64,000 nucleotides of DNA from Sciurus carolinensis (lineage: Eukaryota > Chordata > Mammalia > Rodentia > Sciuridae): assembly GCF_902686445.1 (NCBI RefSeq), contig NC_062220.1, positions 98,146,143-98,210,142 of the forward strand, read 5' to 3'. A model generated the notes under the pieces. It was not told the origin of the DNA and ran no database searches. It worked only from the letters and a program-made list of their open reading frames with translations. Made by a program: the position numbers and the translations under genes. Shown in pieces: positions 13,463 to 26,984 of this stretch (the first letter of the stretch is position 1; the number at the start of each line of letters is the position of its first letter).

Positions 13463-13567
13463 CTTTTTTTTTTTTTTTTTTTTTTTTTTTGTGGTGCTGG
13501 GGATTGAACCCAGTGCCTTGGGCATGGGAGGCAGACACTTTACCAACTGAGCTATATTCCCAGCCCC
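13463..13567 (-). mobile_element. ID-type SINE with target-site duplication
   Basis: Poly-T then gtggtgctggggattgaacc...ctgagctatattcccagccc. CCATAACAGTAC is repeated at 13451-13462 and 13566-13577, a direct target-site duplication that may share its first bases with the element. Confidence 0.88.
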
Positions 13568-13807
13568 ATAACAGTACTTTTGAAGAACAAAAGTTTAAAA
13601 TTTTTATGAAGGCCAACAGTCATTTTTTCTTTTATGATTTATACTTCCTGTGTTAAAAAAAAAAGCACAAAAACTTTGCTTAACCCATACTCACAATTTT
13701 CTCCTTGGTTTTACAATGTTCACCTTTCGTTTATTTGTCTACATTCATGTATAATGTGATATTGCAGTAGCACACTTCCATTTTCTTCCTTCCTTGTACA
13801 ATTCCTT

Positions 13808-13982
13808 TTTTTTTCTTTTTTCTTTTGGTACCAGGGATTGAACCCAAGGATGCCTAACCACTGAGCCACATGTTTAACCCCTTTTAATTTTTATTTTGAT
13901 ACAGAGTGTTGCTAAGTTGGGAGGGCCTCAGTTCTCCCCATTTGCTGAGATTACAGTTGTGCGCCACTGGGCCCGTCTCTTC
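13808..13982 (-). mobile_element. B1-dID composite SINE
   Basis: taccagggattgaacccaag...tgtttaacccc, then a short B1 part (gtgttgctaagttgggaggg, gattacagttgtgcgccact). Antisense. Confidence 0.75.
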
Positions 13983-14619
13983 TACAATTATTGTCATGTT
14001 TTATTTCTGGATATTTTTGACATTCGTGTTATATAAATATGAAATTTTAAAATGTGAATTCACTTGTATTTACTTATTTACCTTTTCAAATGCTTTTCAT
14101 TTCTTTGTGTAGATTCAATCTTACATATAGTGTCCTTTTCCTCTGACCAGAGGAATGGGCTTCTTACAGTGCAAGTCTGCTGTTTTGTATATCTGACAGT
14201 ATGTGTTTTGAAAGATGCTTTTGCTGAATATGGAATCCTAAATCAACATTTTTTTTCCTTTCACTACAACTTGTTCTGAGTCTGACTTTGCATAGTTCGA
14301 TGAGAATTTCTAGTTTTGTTTTTCCTTCAACCCCCTGGATTGTAAATACCATGGACTTCTTTTGTAATGTTAGTATCTCTTAAGCACCTAATATTATAGG
14401 TTTTAGTAGGTAAAATCAGCAAGTGATATTAACTTCATTAGAATAAGAAAATGTCTAGAACCAAAGGTTTTTTAATACCTGTTAATATTAAGATTTAGTG
14501 CTAGATCACGAATAAACTCAGTGACTAGAGAGAGACCAGGTATGTGACTTTGTACAAATTAAGTCTATGGTCTTCCAAGTATAGAGTCCCCTGCTCCTCT
14601 TCCTCTTTTCTTTTTCATT

Positions 14620-14835
14620 TTCCTTTTTTTTTTTGGTACTGGGTATTGAACTCAGGGGCACTTAACCACTGAGTCACATTACCAGCCCTTTTTTGTATTT
14701 TTTTTAGAGACAGGTTCTCACTGAGTTGCTTTAGTGTATTGCTAAGTTGCCAAGGCTAGCTTTGAAGTTGCAAGCTTCCTGCCTCAGCCTCCTGAGCCAC
14801 TGGGATTATAGTTGTGTGCCATGGCGCCCAACCCC
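14620..14835 (-). mobile_element. B1-dID composite SINE
   Basis: ggtactgggtattgaactca...cattaccagccc, gagacaggttctcactgagt...cctcagcctcctgagccact. Antisense. Confidence 0.85.
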
Positions 14836-15164
14836 TGCTATTTACTCTTCTGGCCAACTTTCCTTTTTCTCACTTTCAAAAATACATCTCAAGGCATGGT
14901 TCATTGAAACATGAAACAAACAGTTTATGCTCAGTGAACCAGAACTTGTTTGTTTGAGCTAATCTGCAGAAAGTTAGCCATGTCTTTTCTTTTTTCCTTT
15001 TTCTTTTAATATGGCATAAGGAAGTATACTTAGAATCAACATAAAATATTTGTTTAAAAATTTTTTTTTCTAGTTTAAAAATAACATCTCTTGAGATGTG
15101 ATTCATATACTGTACAATTTTACTCTTATTTTTATTTTATTATTATTAGTTATTATTACTAGAT

Positions 15165-15285
15165 ATTAGTTTTTAGACAGGATCTTAACAGTGTTGCCCA
15201 GGCTAGTCTTGAACTTTTGGGCTCTAGTGATCCTCCTGTCAGCCTTTCAAGTAGTTAGGACCATAGCTATGCATCTATTTGCTCA
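15165..15285 (-). mobile_element. B1-like SINE monomer
   Basis: gacaggatcttaacagtgtt, gcccaggctagtcttgaact, gtgatcctcctgtcagcctt: an antisense B1/Alu-type monomer without an ID part. Confidence 0.65.
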
Positions 15286-15289
15286 GCTG

Positions 15290-17580
15290 CCAGTTACTCT
15301 TATAAATTCTACAGTTCATTGGTCTTTAGTATTTTCAGCTTTGCATCCGTCACCATTAATATTAGAATATTTTAATTACTCCAAAAAGAAACTCCAGTTA
15401 TAGACTTCCTATTCCCACCTCTTCTAATATCTGGCCAACAGCAGTCTATTTTATGTCTTTATGAATTAACCTGTTTTGCCCATGTCATTTAAATGGAATC
15501 ATACAGTACATGGTCTTCTGTGACTGGATTCTTTAACTTAAGCATGTCTTCAAGGCTCATCTGTATTGAATATGTATCAGTAAGTTATACCTTTTTATGG
15601 CTCAATAAGATTTTCCTGTATGGATAATATCACATTTTATTGTCAGTTTATTAGCTTTTTGGCTGTTATAATTTATGCTCCTAAGAGCATTTGTGTATAA
15701 TATTTGCATAAGTGTATGTTTTTATTTCTCTGAGATATTTTCATAGGGTTACTGGGTCACATGGTAATTTAACATTTTGAAGAACTGCTACACTGTTTTT
15801 CCAAAGTGGCTGCATCATTTTTATATTCACACAAGCAACAAATAAGTGCTCCCCTTTCTCCACATCTACCACAAAAGTGGTGTTCGAAATGGTATCTCAT
15901 TATGGTTTGGATTTGGATTTGTTTAATGATTAATGAAGTTGAGCATCTTCTCGTGTGTTTTGGCCACTTTTTTTTTTTATCTTTTTTTGAGAAATGTTTG
16001 ATTGTGTTCTTATTGCTGAGTCTTGGATTTTTTACATATACTGGATATACATTTTCTCATTCTATCAATGTGTTGATGGTGTCCATTAAAACACAAAAGT
16101 TTTTTAATTTGAAGTCTAATTTATTATTCTTTTATTGCTTATTTTTTTGGTGTCATATCTAAGAAAGTTGTTGAATCCATAGTTACAAAGATTTATTCCT
16201 ATATTTTCTTCTAAAGTTTTAGCCCTTTAATTCATTTTGAGTTTTTGTAAGAGAAAGATATCTACTTTCATTCTTTTTCATGTAGATATCTAATTGTCCT
16301 ACCACTGCTTGTAGAGAAGACTTTTTTTCTCCATTGAACTGTCCTGGCACCCTTGTTAAAAATCGACTGACCATAAGCCTGAGGGTTTTTTTCTGGATTC
16401 TCAGATCTAATCCATTGATTTGTTATGTCCATCCTTATACTAGAACCCCACAGTCTTATTTACTGTAACTTTACAGTAATTTTTGAAATCAGGAAGTGAG
16501 TTTTCCAGTTTAGTTTTTAGAAAAGATTGTTTTAACTATTTGGGTTGCATTTCCACAGTTTAGTATCAACTTGCCAGTTTGTGCAAAACACCAAAAACAA
16601 ACAAAAAAAACTACTGGTTTTTAGATACAAGAGTACACTGAATCTGTAGATCAATTTGGGAAGTATTGTCATTTTACCAGTGTTAAGTCATCCAATATGT
16701 GAACATGGAATGTCTTTCTCTTATTTAGATTTTTCTTACTGTCTTTCAGTGTGTTTTGTTGTTTTCAGGGTATAAGCCTTGTACATTCTTTATTAAATCC
16801 TTAGGGATTTTTTTCTTTTTAAGGCTGTTGTTATCTGTCAACCCCTACCCCATATTGGTGGCCCTTTAGCAGTGAGCTATACCCCCAGTCCGTTTTATTT
16901 TTTATTTTGAGAGAGGTCTCACTAAGTTACAGAGGCTGGCCTAAAACTTGAGGTCCTCTGTCTCAGCTTTTTCAGTAGCTGGAGTATAGGCATTCACCAC
17001 CACACCCAACTTTTTTTTTTTTTTGGTACCATGGTTTTAACCCAGGGGAGCTTAACCACAGAGTCACATCCCCAACCCTTTTTATTTTTCTATTTTGAGA
17101 AAGAGCCTTACTAAGTTGCTGAGGCTGGTTTTGAACTTGTGATCAGATCATCCTGCCTCAGCTGGCATTACAGGGGTGAGTCGCCACGCCTGACCGTACC
17201 CAACTTTTTTTTTTTTTTTTTAAGACTACAATAATGGGGATTGTTTTTACGAATTTCATTTTGGTTGTTCATTATTAGCGTGTAGACTTATAATTGTGCA
17301 CCCTCCCTATGTTGACCATGTATTCTGCTACTTTGCTAATAATTCACTTATTCTTATTTTTTTTAATGAATTGCTTAGGATTTTTCTACATACCGGATTA
17401 TGTCATATAAAAATACTTTTATTTTTTTCCAGTCTGGATTCTTTTAATTTATTTTTCTTGCTTGTTGCAATGATTAGAACCTCAGTACAGTGTAGAAGTG
17501 GCAGCAGTGGACTTCTTTGTCTTATTCCTGATTGTGGAGGGAAAGCATTTAGACTTTCTACACAAAATATTTAGCTGTGG
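15290..17580 (-). mobile_element. Old L1, interrupted by two SINEs
   Basis: Antisense L1 3' sequence (aatggaatcatacagtacat, gttactgggtcacatggtaa, ttttccaaagtggctgcatc, then ORF2-like text to 16800). It resumes at 17215 after the SINE pair at 16840-17205. No intact frame. Confidence 0.7.
16840..17205 (-). mobile_element. Two tandem B1-dID SINEs
   Basis: The first copy (about 16840-17010) has ggtggccctttagcagtgag...acccccagtcc and a B1 part. The second (about 17010-17205) has ttttggtaccatggttttaa...acatccccaaccc and a B1 part ending gtcgccacgcctgac. Both antisense and adjoining. Confidence 0.75.
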
Positions 17581-17607
17581 ACTTAATTTTCTTTTTAATA
17601 AAAAATA

Positions 17608-17800
17608 ATGACCATGAGCCTGGTGCAATAGCAAATGCTTGTAATCTCAGCTATTAAGGAGGCTGAGGCAGGAGGTTTGCAGGTTTGAGGCCAGCCTTAG
17701 CTACTCATGAGACCCTGTCTCAAAAGTAATAAAAAGGACTGGAATATAGTGGCAGTAGTAGAATACCTCTGGGTTAAATCCTCAATATCTCAATTCAGGA
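17608..17800 (+). mobile_element. B1-dID composite SINE, sense
   Basis: gcctggtgcaatagcaaatg, ggaggctgaggcaggaggtt, gagaccctgtctcaaaagta, then a diverged ID part. One of the few sense copies. Confidence 0.75.
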
Positions 17801-18089
17801 GGTGGGGGAGGCTATATTCTAAAAACTCTAGGGTTTGATGTCAAGAAAGATTTTTTTTTTTCCGTGCCTTGGTCAACCCCCCCTATTTAAGCATATATAG
17901 CTATATGTACTGGCTAGGAATAGAGGAAAGTTCCTATTTTCTAGTCTGTGTGTAATGATTTGCCATATTGGTGTCCTTATATTCTGTGCCGTGAAGAAAC
18001 CTATGGACAGTGTTTGGTAATGAAAAATGTACTTATTAATGTTGGAATGACTAAAAAGAGCTTGCCATATGATAATATAAACATTCCAG

Positions 18090-18275
18090 TAGCTGGGAGC
18101 CCTGGCATATGCATGTAATCCCAGTGACTCAGGAGGCTGAGGCAGGAGGATCCTGGTTCAGCAACTTAGCGAGGCCCTAAGCAACTTAGTGAGACACTGT
18201 CTCAAAATAAAAAGGGCTAGGGATGTGACTCAGTGGCTAAGTGCCCTTGGGTTCAATCCGTGGTATAGGGATGGG
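18090..18275 (+). mobile_element. B1-dID composite SINE, sense
   Basis: gtaatcccagtgactcagga, ggctgaggcaggaggatcct, aggccctaagcaacttagtg, gggatgtgactcagtggcta, gtgcccttgggttcaatccg. A clear squirrel-type B1-dID. Confidence 0.9.
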
Positions 18276-18399
18276 CCGGGGGGCTAGGATTCCAGCAAAA
18301 GAAAACAGTTTGTTCTAAGGCACCAACTCAGAAAGAATCTTGATTTTTCAAAGAATCAAAAAGAGGGCCACTGTACCTGGAGCCTAGTGAGTGAAAGAG

Positions 18400-20300
18400 T
18401 GGTATAATAAAGATGGGGAGGCAATTTAAGTCTTGTGAGTCATAGTGTACACAGTTTGAGTTTTATTCTAGATGCAGTAAGAACTCCTTGGAGGATTTTG
18501 GCAAGGTGTGGCACAATCCAGTTTATGTTAAAAGATAAAGACATAAAATAGAAGATGATCTGTGATAGTTGCCAATGTAATTTCAGCAAATGAAGAGGTT
18601 ACAGAAGAGATCAGAATTTAACTTGATCTGTGAAAGATATTTATGAAATAAATGGAAGAGAAAGAGAACGAGGTTATAGCAATAAACAGTTACAGGCTTT
18701 GAATTGGAAGACTTAGGCTCTTTCTCTCCATAGCTCTTGACCTCTAAATAAATTTCTTAATCTCTTATCTTATTTCAACCATCATCTTTTCCTATATTTT
18801 GTTTGCCTGTGAAGAGCAAGGCAAAGTAATATTTTCATAAATGTGTTTTCATAGACTGTGAGGTTCAATGTGGTATATTTATTTATTCAAGAAAAATTGC
18901 CATCTGTCTGGGATTAAGCTATTGGCTGTAGAGTGATACAAAAAGTAAATGAGACTCAGATTCTGTTCCTCTAAGAAAGTTACTATAGACAGTGTGATAA
19001 ATATCTAAAATACAAAGTTAAGGGTTATCTGGCCGTAATAAGAGTGCAGAAAAAGCCAAAGTGCATGCCTATAATCTCAGCTGCTCAGGGAACTGAAACT
19101 GCAAAACAGCAAGTTCAAGACTAGCCTGGGCAATTTAGAGAGATTCTGTCTCAGAACAAAAAATAAAAAGGACTAGGGATGTAGCTCAGTCCCTAGTTGG
19201 GTTCAATCCCCAGTACACCTCTCACCCAGTCAAAAAAAAAAAAAAAAAAAAAAGGAACAAGTGCTTTAGGTTCAAAGAAAGAGAGCTTGCTTCTTGCTTG
19301 GAGGTAGTGGTAAAGCTCTTTTGAAGAAGGAAGGACTTGTGCTAGGCCTTAAAAGATGGGTAAGACGTCAATAGAAGATAGAGGGAAGCTGATATTCTCA
19401 GGGGGCAAATCTGTGGATCTGTTGACTTAATCCAGTACTTGATAGAGAAAGTGGGGTTCAGACCAGACAGACCATGCAGTACCTTGTTAGTAGGCTAAGA
19501 AGGTGAATTCCATTCAATGGGAATACCGTTAACAGTGTATTTATTAGTGCAAATATTGAGCATCTGCAATTTTGAAGTTTGTGCTAGGCCCAACTGTAGG
19601 AAGATAAAAATGATCTCTGTTTAACTGGGGAAGATAGCTTATCTAATTGTTTATTCTAATTAGATATGAGCCAAGTGTCATGGGATCATGGGACAAGGAA
19701 CATTTTTCTAACTGCCTGACATATTAAGGGAAGACTTCATAGAGATGGTAGACACTATGCTGAGATACAAAATATCCCTTATTTAGCAGATAAATGAGGT
19801 GAAGAGAGAAGTGTGAGACATTCTAGGCCTGGCATTTTATGTGTTTTAGCTTGGCTAGACAGGGTTTTATGTGTTTGCCTTGGCTAAAAAGAGTTTTCAT
19901 TAAAAAAATTTTTTTTTGCAAAGTTTTGTTAGAATGGTAATTGGAAGATTATTTAGTGGCAGGATAGAGTTCAATTAGAAAAGGTATAGATTTGAGATAG
20001 GAATTTGGTAGAGAGACTGTTGCACTGGACCAAGAGAATGATAATGTAGAATGAATGTAGAATAGTAGTTATTGGGATAAAGTCTTGGAAAATTGAAGAG
20101 ATGTTTAAGATGTAGAGTTGGTAGGACTTGGAGACCAATTGGGTGTAGGAGAAGGGAAGAAAGGGACCACGTGGAAAGTAGAATGATTACCATGTTTCTG
20201 CTCTTTTTCTCTGTGCCATTGCCTAAGAATAGAGTATATTTAAGGAGAAAGAGGGTGGATTTAAAGAGAGTATTTAATAGTTTTAGCTATATTGTGCTGA
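18400..20300. repeat. Ancient interspersed-repeat fragments, unassigned
   Basis: Several pieces (ttgagttttattctagatgc near 18460, gaccatgcagtaccttgtta near 19470, atgtagagttggtaggactt near 20110) resemble widespread ancient mammalian repeats. I cannot name the family from sequence alone. Confidence 0.35.
19050..19255 (+). mobile_element. B1-dID composite SINE, sense, with A-tail
   Basis: cataatctcagctgctcagg-type B1 part, gactagggatgtagctcagt, gttcaatccccagtacacct, then about 22 A. Confidence 0.82.
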
Positions 20301-21269
20301 AGGTACTTGTGTTGTGATAGTTGGGAGTGAGGAATTGTGCTGAAGGTAGTTGTGAGTGAGGAGAATGATAGGGTATTCAGCAACATTTAGGTGAGAATTT
20401 AGGCTATAATATATAATTATAAAATAAATGTTTGTGAGAAAATGAGTGTAGTAAGGAAGATTTCACTGAGGATATAACCCAGATCGTGTTTTTTTGAGTA
20501 GTTTTTAGGAATGAGAATTTTTTGATAACTGAAAGGAGAGAGAAAAATAGCATCACTTGCTCCCCAACCCCTTGTCTGTTTTTAAAGATCTTAGAGACTC
20601 GAATTATTTATTTCTTGAGGGAAAATAGAAATGAACTGTTAAGAATTAGAAGTAATGGAGTAAGATGGAGTAATAAAGACAGTTAATGGCCATAGAGAAG
20701 CCTTGCATACTGTCTTTCAAACTTTAATGGGGATCTTGTTAAAACTCAGATTCTTATTTTAGTAGATCGGAGCTGAGGTCTGAGATATAGCATTTCTGAT
20801 AAGCTCTGCTACTGTTCTATGGACAGTACTGTTCTACAGAGTAGGGGATCCATAGCAAATACAGGAGTTAGTTTTAGTGAGGTAGAGGAACACCTCTCTG
20901 AAATGATGTGGGTGGAAATATAAAGTTTGCACGCAAGAGGTCACACCTGATAGTCTTGGAAAGGGGTTGTAAGTTAAAAGAAAATTGTGAGAGTTTGGAT
21001 TAGCTAGCTACAAGAGTGAGTGAGAGAATTTGGGACATGTAATAATCACTGAACAGTGTGGATTAGTTTGGTTATTTGTGTCTGTAGAAATAATGGAGCA
21101 GAGACATTATACATAAAAAAGAGTTTTGACTAAGAAGGTAGTAAAGGGATGCTTGAGGGAGATGGGTTTTTGAAAAAGTAATACCACTTTATATTTAGTG
21201 CAATAGTGTTTTTCAGTTCGGTAAGAATTTACATGCTTTTTTAAAGGGGGTTAATGAGGTTTTTTAAAT

Positions 21270-21490
21270 TTTAATTTTAATTAATTAATTAATTTTGGGT
21301 ACTGGGGATTGAACACAGGGACTCTCCTATCCCTAAACTACTCCCCAACCCTTTTTATTTTATTTTTTATTTTGAGACAGGGTCTCACTAAGTTGCCAAG
21401 GATCTTGGTAAGGCAGCCTCGAACTTCTGAGCCTCCTGCCTCAGCCTTCTGAGTTGCTGGGATTACATGCATGTACCATCATGCCTTGCT
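21270..21490 (-). mobile_element. B1-dID composite SINE with (TTAA)n
   Basis: AATT-rich tail, gggtactggggattgaacac...ctccccaaccc, gagacagggtctcactaagt...gctgggattacatgcatgta. Antisense. Confidence 0.85.
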
Positions 21491-21679
21491 AACAGCAAAG
21501 TTTTTAGAATGTGAAATAAGCAGGATAAAAATATTAGGTTTAAAAAATTGTAGGTAGTGGCTACTGTATTGAACATCACATGTGTAGGAAGGTCTATTGG
21601 ATGATTCTGTTCTACAATACTTTATATAATAAAGGTTTGGACATTACTATAGTAACATTTTTAGGAAACTCAAAATTTG

Positions 21680-22000
21680 GATATAGGCACTTAAAAATCT
21701 GGGTTTAAGTCCTAATGTATAGCTAGATTAGTTAAGTTTGTAGGAAAAAATGAATCCAACTTACATGGTTCAAGAGACTTAATGAAAGAACCACAGAAGG
21801 GGGTAGATCAAAGTAACTCACAAGGAATTTTTTTTATTTCACTAGTAAGATCTCCAGAGGGGTAAGAAAAATATAGTACTTTTGGAGTCTGAGATCTGTG
21901 GAGAAGAGGATACCTGCCTGGAGGCATGGTGGTGGGAGGGGATAAAGCTGGTGGGAGGGGATAAAGCTGCCAGAATTTGTGTTTAGTAATCAGGCACAAT
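21680..22000. repeat. Interspersed repeat copy 1 with a 19-nt internal tandem duplication
   Basis: Shares ordered blocks with 24030-24370: gtttaag, tagttagat-like, aatgaatccaac versus aatggaatccaat, atggttcaagagactt, actagtaa, tttggagtctg versus tgatggagtctg, ctgtggagaa. Contains GGTGGGAGGGGATAAAGCT twice in tandem (21931-21949 and 21950-21968). Family not assigned. Confidence 0.6.
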
Positions 22001-22173
22001 TTTTCCATGGTCTGGACTTTTGGAGAGACTAATATAATTGAGTGAACACTATACCTTGTTCTTTCTAAGGGAGACTAACTAGCTTAATCCTGTTCAAAGT
22101 TCTACTTTGAATTCTATGAATTTAGGAAAAACTCTTAGAAAAATAATAAAGTTTCTTAATTTCTTTTCTTTTG

Positions 22174-22194
22174 TCTCTCTCTCTCTCTCTCTCT

Positions 22195-22230
<36 letters not shown>

Positions 22231-22395
22231 TACTGGAGATTGATTCCAGGGGCACTCTATCACTGAACTACATATTGTTTTTTTACTTTGAAAGAGTCTC
22301 ACTAAGTTGCTGAGGCTGGCCTTGAACTTGGAATCCTCTTGCTTTAGCCTCCAGAGTAGCTGAGATGACAGTGTGTGCTGCCACACCTGACTTAA
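22174..22395 (-). mobile_element. (TC)n(T)n(GT)n run and B1-dID SINE
   Basis: TC repeats, poly-T and GT repeats (22174-22230) lead into gatactggagattgattcca and a B1 part with gagtctcactaagttgctga and cttgaacttggaatcctctt. Antisense. Confidence 0.8.
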
Positions 22396-23078
22396 CTTTT
22401 TAAAGAGGTCCTCTTAAAATCATTGAAAACAAGCAAGAAACAACTAATATGTGTTCATTGTAGATTCAACAAAATAGGAATATTAGAATCACCTTTTAAA
22501 AAGAATGTCTTATTTATAAAAGTTTAGACTTGCTGTGTACTACCTCTGTTCCAATTCTTTTAGTAAGACATAATGGTATACTTTGTTAATAAAGTTTTAG
22601 AAATATACTTCTCTCTCGCCCTTATAACTTTGTATGGTTTAAGTATTAAGTTAGATAATGACAACCTAAACTTGAGTTGTTTTTACACTTAATTGTAGGT
22701 TCCCAAACCATGTTTGTTTTAAAGCAGTAAATATATTATTAGAATTTATTAGGAAGTTTGCAATGTCTGAGAGAGTGAAAGTTTTTAGGACAGAAGATAA
22801 GGAGGGAATTTTTGCAAAGGAATAGAGTTGGGGAGGAGTAGAGAGTGAATCTAAAACCATTTGGTATTGTATTCAAGTACTATTAAAATATCATTTTCAA
22901 AATAGCCTTTTTTACAGAATAGAAAATTTCTCAGTCAACAGAGCTTTCTTATTCAGATCCTGTTTACAAGAGAATACTTCAATAAATCTGAAGAATTAAT
23001 TTGTTGGGATTTGACCTATTTTTGTATCTCTTTTCTTAGACAGGATTTACTCATAAATATCTCCATTAAATATAATTT

Positions 23079-23178
23079 TTTTTTTTTTTTTTTTTTTTTT
23101 GGTGGTGCTGGGGATTGAACCCAGGGCTTTGTGCATGCGAGGCAGGCACTCTACAACCTGACCTATAGCCCCAGCCCC
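23079..23178 (-). mobile_element. ID-type SINE with 16-nt target-site duplication
   Basis: Poly-T, ggtggtgctggggattgaac, gggctttgtgcatgcgaggc, tatagccccagcccc. CCATTAAATATAATTT is repeated exactly at 23063-23078 and 23177-23192. Confidence 0.93.
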
Positions 23179-24029
23179 ATTAAATATAATTTGTTGTCTA
23201 TGAAACTGATAGAGTATTGCCATTGTAGGAAAGTTCATTTTAGAAAAGTGGCTTTCTAAGCCTTCTGTCCTGTTCCTTTGATGAGATGATGGTCTCTTTG
23301 CTTTCACCTGCTGCTGTCCAATATCTAATCAGGGAACAGAAACGTGACTTTTATCAGACTTGTTTTAAGCTCAACAGAGTTTGAAGGGAGAAGAAATTGA
23401 AAATATGACCAAGTGTTTTATGACACTTTTGTTTCCTATATTAAAGATACCCAAGTTATTGTGCAACCAACTTATGACTTCACGTTTAACCAAACATTTC
23501 TGCTCCTTTTCATGAATAAGTGTAAGCTTCTTGGTGATTTTGAACTGGTGCATAAGAATAGTTAATGCAAAGAAAGTATTGGAATATTTTCTAAGCTAGT
23601 GTTCCCATTTAATCTAAAACAATTGTAACATGAAGTTTTCATGTAAAGTACAGGGTTCATTTGAAGTGCTACCTCAATGCCGAACGCTAGTTGGCCCTCA
23701 GTACATACTTGTTTTTGAAAGGATGAGAAAGAAATTGAATTGCATTTAAGTTTATCCTAACCTTAATCATCATTTTGTTTTCATATTATAACGTAGAATG
23801 TTTCTTAACATCTCCTTCCATACTATATTGGTGTCAGCTACACATAGAAATTTCTAATTATTTTCTTCCTGTTCTTAATTATGGAATCCTATAGTTTCTT
23901 TTCTTCATTTGCTTACCCTCCCCACCCTCATAATTTCTACAAAATTCCAGTTACCTTATCCCCATAATTTCTACAGAATTTCAGTAAGAGCTGTCTTCTT
24001 GGCCATATGTTAATTGGATAGACCTGCCT

Positions 24030-24370
24030 AATTTTGTTTAAAAATATGAGTTTAAGGCGTATAGTTAGATCAGTCAAGGTTCTAGAAATAAATGGAATCC
24101 AATTTTGATGGTTCAAGAGACTTTAAAGAAGGAACTGCAGGGGTGGGGCGGATTAAGGGAATTTATAAGGGATGTGTTTGCTAGTAACAGGGAACCTTGA
24201 AGTGGCAAAAAAATTTTGTGCTGATGGAGTCTGGTTAGGGCTGTGGAGAAAAGGGAGGGAGCTGGGAAGAAATAATCTAGGCTTTCTTTGCCTTCTGGTC
24301 TTTTTCCAGTGGATAGCTCTGGAATCCAGATGAATCTGTTGGGGTTAGTGTACTTGGGTACAGAATAAAG
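24030..24370. repeat. Interspersed repeat copy 2
   Basis: Diverged second copy of the element at 21680-22000, same orientation, about 2.35 kb away. Ends near gggtacagaataaagaagag. Confidence 0.6.
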
Positions 24371-24644
24371 AAGAGTATTTGCTAGATAGATAATAATAAT
24401 AATCAGTACAACTAGTAATGATCGTGACTTTGATTTCAGGTGACAATATTTTAGACTAAGTTTCTCATCTGTTAAATGTACATACTTTATTGGGCTAATG
24501 TGGGCATTAAATAACATGCAGATACATTATCAAATTCTTTGCCTTGTGAGTATATTTAAAATTTTTTTTGATGTGTGGATTTGAAAAGCTAAGCTTCATT
24601 TCACTTGGTGCTATGCTAGTTTATTTTGAAGGAACTTTGGTTGC

Positions 24645-24848
24645 CATCATAGATATAGATATAGATATATGTATATTTTTTTTCGGTGGTGGGGGGTTGA
24701 ACCCAGGGCCTTGTGCTTGCAAGGCAAGCACTCTACCAACTGAGATATATCCCCAGCCCCATATATATTTTTTTTTTGTAGTGCTGAAGATTGAACTTGG
24801 GGCCTTGCAGATGCTAAGCCACGTGGTCTCAGTTATATCCCCAGCCCT
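24645..24848 (-). mobile_element. ID SINE (24675-24760) and a second ID copy (24768-24848)
   Basis: The first reads ggttgaacccagggccttgt...gatatatccccagcccc and follows an (ATAGAT)n run at about 24649. The second is more diverged (gtgctgaagattgaacttgg...tatccccagccct). Both antisense. Confidence 0.85.
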
Positions 24849-25634
24849 CATATTTTCAAATATAGAGTAATTTTTTGGATCTTTCCAACAAATTTTGAAA
24901 AATGTATTATACCATCATTATTAAGTAGTTTCCAGGAATTTAATTTTTTGTAATTTTTATAGTCAGGAGCCTGATACCTAATTTTCTAGTTCAGACTATA
25001 CTATTATTTGTGGCATGTCTTTTTGTGAGAGTTATGTTTACTTTACCTCTCTGGGCTTTTCCTTTCTGAGAAATTGGAGTATAATACTTACCTAGTTCAC
25101 TTTTAATTTTATTATGGTAAAATAAATAATTGTCAAGCACTTTGAAGACTCAGTCTTACACATACATATAAAGTTTACTATTCATTTATGAAAAGGTTAT
25201 CAGTAGAGCTTCAGATCAAGAATGGTTGTATTTTTTTATTGTATTTCCTGTATGAAATTATGCACATAAGCCATTTTGTATAAGTGTTTATGTGGGTAAA
25301 GTGATAATGCGTATGTGTACTTTAGTCAATGTGTAACTGTCTTTCTGAAATAAATCTTTAGAAACTTATTTATTACCTAATGGTAGATTTTGTCTTTCAT
25401 TTTTGACATAGGCAGAATACTGCTTACTTCTAAACTTTTGGGTATTTTGAGATATAGAAACTTTTCCTGCTTCTATTTTCTGAGACAGCAGTAATGCCTT
25501 ATCAATTTTTTCCTCCTAATTTTTACAGAATTTTTTTCTTACTGAGGTATACTTTCATCCAGTTTCACCTTTGAGCATTTGTAGGCCAGAGAAAGAGCAA
25601 TCTATTTTCAAGAAAACTATAGTTACTGGATCTC

Positions 25635-25692
25635 ATATATATATAAATATATATGTGTGTGTGTGTGCGTGTATATATACATATACATATGT
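25635..25692. repeat. (TA)n/(TG)n compound microsatellite
   Basis: Alternating tatata, gtgtgtgtgtg and tatacatatacat runs directly before an antisense ID SINE. Confidence 0.8.
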
Positions 25693-25699
25693 GATATTA

Positions 25700-25790
25700 T
25701 TTATTTAGAAGTGGTGTTGAGGATTGAACCTGGGGACTTGCACATGCTAGCAAGTGCTCTACCACTTAGTCATATCCCCAGCCCCACCTG
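25700..25790 (-). mobile_element. ID-type SINE
   Basis: agtggtgttgaggattgaac, ttgcacatgctagcaagtgc, gtcatatccccagccccacc. Antisense; only about 175 bp upstream of exon 2. Confidence 0.85.
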
Positions 25791-25951
25791 ATCATATTTT
25801 AACTGAAATCACTTTTTGTTTTTTAAAAAGCCCTCCAGAAAAGTCACATTATGATTTTGAAATTAAATAAACTTCGTTTCATTTCACAAACTTAAGTTAG
25901 CACTCTTTGTAAATTTTAGACTAACTTTTTCATTTACTAACTAAATCTTAA

Positions 25952-26625
<674 letters not shown>

Positions 26626-26984
26626 TAAGTGCAAAAAAAATTCAGTTACTGTTAAAAATATCAGTTTGAAGAAATGATTTAACCTCCCCTAATGCCTGCC
26701 TCCAAAGCTAGTTAAAAAGACTAAGTGAGTGAATTTTCTTTATTATGTACATCTTTGCTTGTAAGATGTCAAAATTATAGTTTATGCTGAGAAATTCGGG
26801 AAAAATTGCCATTGCCTTGGGATATAGTACATATCTTAAGATGACATGGGTATTAGAAATGCCAGTACTCTGTTTGGCTTAGTTTTCCTTAATGGTACTG
26901 TCATAACTGGATCATTTTATGAGAGTCTTCCCTGTGTTTTATGAATCTCATAATCATATTCTCAGTTATTTTTTTGTTTTGGGG

